Assembly: GCF_964275005.1 (NCBI RefSeq)
Contig: NC_092693.1
Span: 28,511,173 to 28,575,172 of the forward strand
Source of the DNA: Diadema setosum
Lineage: Eukaryota; Echinodermata; Echinoidea; Diadematoida; Diadematidae
Length of the DNA stretch: 64,000 nucleotides
Direction: 5' to 3'
The notes beneath the pieces were generated by a model, which worked only from the letters and a program-made list of their open reading frames with translations, had not been told where the DNA came from and ran no database searches. Below are positions 57,966 to 64,000 of this stretch, piece by piece (the first letter of the stretch is position 1; every line of letters starts with the position of its first letter). Both the position numbers and the translations under genes were made by a program.

Positions 57966-58064
57966 TTTGAAAGCCATCTGGATTGTATCGTCTGTGTTTG
58001 CAGGCTGACTGACGAGGGCGCATCCTATCACATATTCTCTGAAGTCAATTTTCCCACTGCCGTC
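57966..58064 (-). CDS. LPCAT2-like: LPCAT exon: EF-hand 1 loop
   Basis: 33 whole codons, phase 0 on both sides: DGSGKIDFREYVIGCALVSQ then PANTDDTIQMAFK. With YDR from the previous exon it forms the loop DRDGSGKIDFRE, canonical at positions 1, 3, 5, 9 and 12, so calcium binding is expected. Confidence 0.95.
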
Positions 58065-59721
58065 CTAAAAAACAAACAAACAAACAAACAGAATATGTCA
58101 CAAAACTTTCCGTTGCTCACAAGTAACAGATTCAAATTATGCATGTAATTTGGCATTTGTCTATTATTACATGTACTGCACAAGAAAATGTAGCATATGA
58201 GCTGAGAAAAACTTGACAGCAAGAACTCTATGGTTATCTAATTCTTTATACAAGCTTTCCCGTTTTTCAAAGTTTCTTTCATGAAAGACCATGAGGCCAT
58301 GCTGGCTAAGCAGAGAGCTTTCTCATTCTTCTTTTTTAAATTCATTTTTTTTTTTTTTTTTTTTTTTGGGGGGGGAGGACATTTCCACATAAATCAAAAA
58401 ACCATCATGTCTGACAGACACTTCAAAAAATGGTATGTTAAATCATTGAGGATGAGGTGATTTTGCTAAAACAAGCATTTCCCATACCATGGGTATACTT
58501 GGGACTCATCTTCAGTGGGTTAATAGGATATCTTATGACATATCTTCAATGTTGCCATCTGAATGTGCCACAGAGCAAGTGACTGAGGAAATTTACACAG
58601 CCTCAATGGTATCGGGAGGAAACAGAACATTTCCTTCCAGGATATGGCATTTCAAGACATATCACATCTTGAATTTATCTAGCAAGATTCACAGTAGTGA
58701 AGATTGGGAGGAGAAAAACAACAGTGTACACTTGTGAAAATACGACCCTCACCCACCTATATGATATCCAACAACAGGAGGTCTATTGCTTTGTACTGCA
58801 TTCCCATGCTATAAAAAGATTCCTTTTCATATCATGTTACAAAAAGATTCATATATACAAATGTACATGCACAGGAAACATAAATATCTTACACAATGTT
58901 GTGTGAAGTTTTGTTTATCCAACAAAGTGGTATATGCAATCATTACATAATAACCTTATAGTTTCTTCGAGTGCTGAACAAATACAGACTAGAGTATAGT
59001 AGTAAATTAGCAAATAAGTCCTTGGAGTGTTATTCAAATACACAGCAATGTAGACAAAACAAAAAACCAAATTTGCACTAGTTTGAATGACACAGCAAGA
59101 ACTGAGGTAGCATTTCCTTTGAATGCTAATACTGAAAAAAAAAGAGAAGAAAACAGTACAATCTAATATCTAGACTGCACCAAAAACAAAGCAACAAATA
59201 ACATTGTTTTCAGTTCTTCTAACCTCCAAAAAATGCAAAATTTTCCCTGGCCTAAAAGGCTGCCTGAAATAAAATTCTTTCCCCTTCCATCCCATCCCCC
59301 CCCCCAAAAAAAAAAAGTTGGTGTCAATATAATCAGAGCAACTTCTGATTAGTATAGAACTATTCTATTTTGACTATGTTATTCAAAATAGGCTTCCCCC
59401 AGCTGAAAGGCTGCCAAAAATAAAATTCTTTCCGCTCCCACCCCATCCCCCTGAAAAAGTTGGTGTCAATGAAATAAGAGCAACTTCTGGAAAGTTATAA
59501 GTGTTCTATTTTGACTGCATTATCTAAAATCCTGTCTCTTTGGACCCTTAAAACAACCTACTCTTACAAAATAATAATGATAATAATAATTTGATAAAAA
59601 TGAACAACTAAAATATGATACTGATATAGAATTCTTAAAACCAAATCTTATTGTCTACATATACTTATTTACAAATGTACTCAGGCTTAAATATCTTTCC
59701 ACACTAATCGTAATCCCTTAC
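58065..59721. other. LPCAT intron with a tandem duplication
   Basis: About 59246-59395 and 59396-59535 are two copies of one unit (shared AAAATTCTTTCC, AAAGTTGGTGTCAAT and AGAGCAACTTCTG) differing in C and A runs. Nothing else was recognised. Confidence 0.6.
59246..59535. repeat. About 150-bp tandem duplication
   Basis: Two diverged units in direct orientation within the LPCAT intron; the first has longer C and A runs. Confidence 0.8.
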
Positions 59722-59869
59722 CCTGTCATAGACTTCAAAGACTTCCTTCAGGGCTTGGGTGACAGGCACATTGAGGTATTTGGCAAAGTCATCCAGTGTG
59801 ATGTAACCCCCAGACCGGGCTATTTCTGCAAACTTGGTAAGGTGGCTGCGTAGATGTTCCAGCTTAAAT
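59722..59869 (-). CDS. LPCAT2-like: LPCAT exon upstream of EF-hand 1
   Basis: It reads FKLEHLRSHLTKFAEIARSG then GYITLDDFAKYLNVPVTQAL and KEVFEVYDR. It corresponds to the LPCAT2 helix pair before the first EF loop (FAKYLKLPVSDVL...LFALFDR in human, as remembered). Starts in phase 2, ends in phase 0; donor GTAAGG. Confidence 0.95.
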
Positions 59870-60424
59870 CTGTTCACACACAAAGAGACCAGAGATGGAA
59901 AGATGGATGGATAGATAGATAGTTGGATGGATGAATGATAGAACTGATGGATTGACAGATAGAGAGAGACCAAGAAATAGAATAGGAAATGGAAACTTGC
60001 CACACAGTTTTATAAGCATTCACCATGACCCTACATACCAGGTATATTGCAAATATGATGATAATATCATAAGGAACTAGAAATGTCGCTACGGCGACTG
60101 GTGTATGCCTCCGCCATAATACATGGTTCTCCTAATAGGTCTATAGTACAATGTCTTGACAATGTGTGATGACAGTTTCACACAATTGGCAAAATATTAA
60201 AATGACAGGTTTGCCACAAATGTGCTGAATGTTCACTTTCCTAGAACTAGGTTCAATTGGATGAATGATTAAAACTTCAGAGTGCAGGTATTTGGGGGAA
60301 CTGATGATTTTCACTTGACTTTTGACCCTTTTACAAGTTTATGCATTGAGTAATTTTCAAGGTATTGAGAAAAAGTATAATTTCAGTATCAAATGGTAAA
60401 ATAGTATTATCGAAACCTGGCCTT

Positions 60425-60888
60425 TGACCTTTGACCCCACAGTTCCAAAGAGAATCACTGTTAGGTAGAACATGCATAAATATGTAAGTTTCAAGACAAT
60501 ACCTTGAGTTATTTTTGAGATATGGAGGAAAAAGTGCAATTTAGCACTTTCACTTGACCTTTGACCTTTTGACCTTTGACCTTTTGGCAAGAAACTTCCC
60601 ACAGAATATATATTGGGTTATACATGCATACATCAAGTTTTAAAAAAATCCTTCAGGCACTGCATAAATATAAGGAAAGTAGTTATATTTTGAGGAGTTG
60701 ACCTTGACCTTTGGCCCCTGACCTTTGACCCATGACCCCCAACTTCCCTAGATAATCACTGCCCATTGGTACAAGCATATATACTAAGTTCCATGAAGAA
60801 ACCTTGAACCATTTGCGAGATATGGAGAAAAACATGAAATTTCAATTTTTTTTTTCACAAATAACCTGTGACCTTTGACCTTTGACCC
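60425..60888. promoter_or_regulatory. Cluster of DR1 nuclear-receptor-type sites inside the repeat
   Basis: TGACCTTTGACCT, the complement of AGGTCA-A-AGGTCA, occurs perfectly at 60555-60567, 60570-60582 and 60869-60881. One-mismatch forms (TGACCTTTGACCC) lie at 60425-60437, 60719-60731 and 60876-60888. DR1 is the binding pattern of RXR-, HNF4- and COUP-TF-type receptors. Whether any site is used is unknown. Confidence 0.35.
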
Positions 60889-60996
60889 TGTGACCCTAAA
60901 ATCCACACAAAGTATCATCCCCCAAGGATATACCCTCATACCAAGTTTGATGCAAAACCACCACACGGTTCTTGAGATATCGACAAAAACAAAACG

Positions 60997-61073
60997 GGAC
61001 GGACGGACGTACGGACGTACAGACGTAGGGACGTACAGACGTACGGACGTACGGACGTACGGACGGACGGACG
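60997..61073. repeat. ACGGACGT/ACGTACGG short tandem repeat
   Basis: About ten units of 8 bases with small variations near the right end of the repeat. Confidence 0.9.
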
Positions 61074-61444
61074 ACCCGAAAACATAATGCCTCCGGCCAC
61101 TTCGTTGGCGGAGGCATAAAAACAGATGAAGTGCTCACAAAATTCTTTCATGATTGTTTGAGTATAAAAGACTCACATTTAGAATACAGCAAGAGCCAGT
61201 CATCTGCAAGTACCATTTTTGCAAAATACTGCATAATCATAATATGTCCATCATCTTTTTTCCAATTTTTTCTTCATGAAAAGACATCACGCTTGTTTTG
61301 TATCTTAAATTGTCAAGAACTTCTGCTGAAATAAACATGTGTCTTGCCCAGTTTGCTGAGCACTTGCTTTAAGTAATGATGATTTTTTTCTTTTTCTTTT
61401 TTTGAGTATCCCTGATATGTTTCACTGGCTATGATTTCAGGTTT

Positions 61445-61780
61445 CAGCTTCATGTTTTGTAGCAAATCAGAAAACTGTGTGAAAACAATTCAGTACGTAC
61501 CCCAGCTTTCTGATCAGATCACTGTAAAACTCCATAATTTTCATAGATTTCTGCCCTCTGTCCCTGATAATTTTTGTTTATTCAAACTTCATAGAATAAT
61601 CCACTCTTCAGCTTCATGTTCGGGAAAAATCACAGAATGTGGTGAGAATACCAGTAATCCTATACTTACCCCAGCTTTCTGAGCAGCTTGCTGAACTCCA
61701 CCACCCCGACCTCACAGGGGAGGCCCATGCTGGCAGCCTCTTCCATCAGCCTGCAGTCTTCATACGTGTGGTCAGTTACT
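61445..61780. repeat. About 165-bp tandem duplication covering part of an LPCAT exon
   Basis: CAGCTTCATGTT at 61445 and 61609, and CCCCAGCTTTCTGA at about 61500 and 61669, mark two direct copies. The second contains the donor end of the real exon 61670-61795; the first contains a matching exon-like piece. Confidence 0.75.
61501..61563 (-). pseudogene. Exon-like partial copy of the LPCAT exon
   Basis: Read on the minus strand after a CAG it gives one base, 20 open codons (DRGQKSMKIMEFYSDLIRKL) and two bases, then GTACGT. The last 11 residues mirror VEFSKLLRKLG of the real exon. The start and end phases equal those of the real exon, so inclusion, or substitution for it, would keep the frame. 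The acceptor region is A-rich rather than pyrimidine-rich, which argues against efficient use. It could be a rarely used alternative exon or a dead duplicate. Confidence 0.45.
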
Positions 61781-61795
61781 GGTACATTCAGGCTC
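61670..61795 (-). CDS. LPCAT2-like: LPCAT exon with TDHTYEDCRLM block
   Basis: It reads SLNVPVTDHTYEDCRLMEEA then ASMGLPCEVGVVEFSKLLRK. TDHTYEDCRLM is strongly conserved in LPCAT2. Phase 2 at both ends; donor GTAAGT. Confidence 0.95.
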
Positions 61796-62659
61796 CTGGC
61801 AGTGATTTAAGAATTCATCAAAAAGGACTTGCACAAGGCACCAGAACCTCTTCACAATACACTCTTGATGGTATTCAAATCACATCTGAATGGAGTGAAT
61901 CCACAACATCAAATAACAGATTCATACCCATTTAATTTCTTCTTTTTTTTTCATAGGAGTTATGATGATTGTGTAGGTAAGATGATACTGAAACAAAAAT
62001 ATTTATATACTGTCATGTTGATTTTTTTTTAAAGAAGAAAAAATATACATACAAAAATTGTGAGAAAATGTTACATGTACTGATCTCAAGTTTGAGTAGA
62101 ATTGGATTTGGAAATTACAGTTCAAACAAGTCAGCCACTTGATCATACTTTGGAATTATTGTGCTCTGTACTTTTGAAAAGGCATATAAATTAAGCAATC
62201 AAGGGCTATAAGTAAGTAATCCTATCACATTCTAATTCTTGTATGATATAAGATGCTTGATACTCGATAAAACATACATGTCTGCTATAAATTGTAGACA
62301 GTGCATCCTTCTGTCTCACTTTAATCTGTCAGTTACATCACAATGCCAAGCCTTGCTTCGTATGAAAGCATACATCGTATGCTTCATTAACATAAAACTG
62401 TACAAGTCATCCCTTTTACAGCTTCAATATGTGGCCTTACATCATAAACCTAGCCAAGACTTACCACACAAGCTATTCTAGTGTACCCACATTGTAAAAG
62501 AGGAAATTCTTAGCTCTGAAATGATACTTAACTCGACCAAAGTGAATACTGTCAGGCAAGGTCACACACAATGGCAAGAATTTCCTGCCAGCAAAGTGCC
62601 ATTGACAGGCCAAATGTGGAAGGCCAGAAAAAGAAAACATAATTTGTGCAATGTCTTAC

Positions 62660-62797
62660 TTTGCCATGCAGCTCCTGACATTATTGGCAAAGAGTTTGGC
62701 ATCTTTGATCTCTGCTTCACTTGGTTTGTATACCGGCAGGAACTCAATCTCAAAGTTGTTGGAAACGTTGCACAGTGAGAGCCACAGGACCGTAAGT
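62660..62797 (-). CDS. LPCAT2-like: LPCAT exon after motif IV
   Basis: It reads LTVLWLSLCNVSNNFEIEFL then PVYKPSEAEIKDAKLFANNV and RSCMA. FEIEFLPVYKPSEAE matches the LPCAT core between motif IV and the EF-hand part. Acceptor ATTACAG and donor GTAAGA. Confidence 0.95.
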
Positions 62798-63415
62798 CTG
62801 TAATAGAGGAGGGAAAATTGTAAAAATAAACTAATTTCCAGTTGGTCCTACATATTGAGGATATGGCTTTAATTTTATTACTTACAAGACATCAAAAATC
62901 CATCAACCAATAAAAGTGTTTCATAAATTTTGTTCAAAGACACTTGGTAAGGCAGAAGCAAATTAATTGGACACATCCACGAAAAACCTCCTAAACCAAG
63001 ATTCTGCCAGTGCCATAATCTGTCAGTCATTACTACTGCACTGGCATAATTAACAAAGGACATTGGAATGCATCTTCTCCCAGACTGAGCACAAGTTGCA
63101 TGTTTTCCTGCAATGTCCTTTGCTAAATGTATTGGTACAAATAATTGACAGATGATGTCACCAGCAGAATTTTGGTTTGAACGGTTTCTGCGAGAGTATT
63201 TACACGATCTAAAGAAGACTAGTCCAAAAACTATTATAAAATTGATGCAACATATTCAGATATCTATCTGACCATGTAAGTGATGTTGAGGGTATCATGA
63301 GTCAACACAAATAATCATGCATTTGCATTGCATAATTCCTGTAATCAAATGATCAAGTTATTTCTAAACAAACGAAAAAATCAAAATTGCACATCTGGAG
63401 TAATTTTGCACGTAC
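62798..63415. other. LPCAT intron
   Basis: No coding, repeat or RNA signal was recognised. Confidence 0.6.
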
Positions 63416-63509
63416 GTCCCAGGTCCATCCCATGTCCACGCAAATGTGTTGATCTTGTTGGTATATTTGATTACCACAGGCTGGATGGGAACTCCTGGGA
63501 AAAATGCAC
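63416..63509 (-). CDS. LPCAT2-like: LPCAT exon with acyltransferase motif IV
   Basis: It reads AFFPGVPIQPVVIKYTNKIN then TFAWTWDGPG. GVPIQPV is motif IV of glycerolipid acyltransferases, which helps form the acyl-acceptor site. The exon starts with the last two bases of a Gly codon, so the previous exon must end in one G. Acceptor TTTTCCAG, donor GTACGT. Confidence 0.95.
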
Positions 63510-64000
63510 CTGGAAAAAATATAAATCATAGTGGAGATTTCCAGCTACAGGAAATGTATTGATGGTGTTTACAAGCATTCACGATGATAAGGGCGATGAT
63601 GATTAAACAATAATAAAACTAAGTAGTTATGGTTAGAATGGTTGAGATGATAACATTGATAATTTAGAAATATTACAAATACTTGTTGCAACAAAAATGA
63701 TAATGATGTTAATAGTACTGATACTAATCATGACAATGATAATAATAATGATGATTACAATTTTTACTATCATCATAACAACAACAATAATTACTAGGCA
63801 ATCTCGTAACTTCAAGTGAGATATCGCAAGAAGGGTGTTGGTCTTTTAGTTTTGTTTGTTTTTTCCAAGTTATCCAACAATGAATTTGACTTGAGACAAA
63901 GTTGTCTCAAATGAGATATGGAACATGAAAACAAAAGAAGAGCATGACTTGACACTTGATCTTCTGAATTTCAGTAAATTATCTGCATTTCTCGAATTGA
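63510..64000. other. LPCAT intron running off the window
   Basis: It includes an ATT/ATC/ACA-rich low-complexity patch (about 63590-63790). No exon of the upstream acyltransferase motifs was found before the edge. Confidence 0.5.

Larger units (their letters stand above)
60077..61118. mobile_element. 1.04-kb dispersed repeat in an LPCAT intron, carrying DR1 motifs and an ACGGACGT minisatellite
   Basis: TATGCCTCCGCCA near the left end and TGGCGGAGGCATA at the right end are exact inverted copies of 13 bases. Between them are runs of TGACC(T/C)TTGACC, gagatatggagaaa-like words and a short tandem ACGGACGT block. The same element type, diverged and split, is at 21985-22700. I know this repeat style from several marine invertebrates, but not its class. 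Confidence 0.7.
55651..63509 (-). other. LPCAT2-like: 3' part of an LPCAT1/2-type lysophosphatidylcholine acyltransferase gene, seven exons
   Basis: LPCAT enzymes are membrane acyltransferases that re-acylate lysophosphatidylcholine in the ER and on lipid droplets (Lands cycle); some members also make platelet-activating factor. This window holds acyltransferase motif IV, the linker region and the EF-hand part. Motifs I-III (HxxxxD, GVIFIDR-like, EGT) must lie beyond the right edge. Exons are 63416-63509, 62660-62797, 61670-61795, 59722-59869, 57966-58064, 57032-57170 and 55651-55898. They join into one open frame of 329 residues with matching phases at all six introns, all GT-AG. The best match from memory is vertebrate LPCAT2 (TDHTYEDCRLM, DGSxxIDFREYVIG, FKxxAxxxPEYAxxFTxY); LPCAT1 is close. 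It appears intact here. Confidence 0.92.

Noticed and set aside
1-64000. Retroviral, other LTR or Polinton-type elements
   Set aside because: No long terminal direct repeats, gag, integrase, capsid or polymerase B-like sequence was recognised.

Overview
The window looks like nuclear DNA from a marine invertebrate, most likely a deuterostome and perhaps an echinoderm. The evidence is intron-bearing genes with GT-AG boundaries, AT-rich introns, dense dispersed inverted-repeat elements, tRNA-derived SINEs, LINE fragments and several transposase gene families that I know from cnidarian, mollusc, echinoderm and lancelet genomes. The assignment rests on gene and repeat style only. No operons, CRISPR arrays, rRNA genes or intact tRNA genes were seen.

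Only one gene is clearly a host gene. Seven exons on the minus strand between 55.65 and 63.51 kb encode the C-terminal 329 residues of a lysophosphatidylcholine acyltransferase of the LPCAT1/2 type: acyltransferase motif IV, then an EF-hand region and a Ser/Pro-rich tail. Its 5' part lies beyond the right edge. All six introns are GT-AG and the frame runs through every junction. The introns hold a small MITE, a tandem duplication, a 1-kb repeat loaded with nuclear-receptor-type DR1 half-site pairs, and a phase-compatible partial copy of one coding exon.

The rest is mostly mobile-element territory. From 0 to 5.9 kb there are two fragments of a transposase-like gene of a family I cannot name, on either side of a 1.7-kb array of 54-bp repeats that is open as a 570-codon frame. 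From 6.3 to 12.8 kb is a broken THAP/Kolobok-type transposase gene whose small 99-bp exon has been tandemly multiplied. At 15.5-17.5 kb is another multi-exon transposon-type gene remnant. From 18 to 21 kb and again from 41.3 to 44.7 kb are two copies of one long-inverted-repeat element containing a LINE reverse-transcriptase fragment and a MITE. At 22.8-24.6 kb is a nearly perfect 909-bp tandem duplication.

From 25 to 29.5 kb there is a CR1/L2-type LINE fragment split by a pogo-type MITE, a tRNA-derived SINE, and a broken pogo/Tigger transposase gene with a C-terminal PHD-like finger. From 31.5 to 37 kb are nested inverted-repeat elements; one encloses the 5' end of a SAP-domain gene. At 38.6-41.3 kb is a 5'-truncated jockey-type LINE that ends exactly at the second long-inverted-repeat element. 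At 44.7-48 kb are further small repeats, an inverted-repeat element beginning CCCAGCAAAC and a LINE remnant. The 48.1-55.6 kb stretch is comparatively repeat-poor, has no recognisable coding exons, and lies immediately downstream of the LPCAT stop codon.

The best leads are the SAP-gene fragment enclosed by its own inverted repeats, the tandem exon cassettes, the in-frame repeat array whose main variable site is a CpG, the spare LPCAT exon, and the transposon-borne DR1 clusters in an LPCAT intron.
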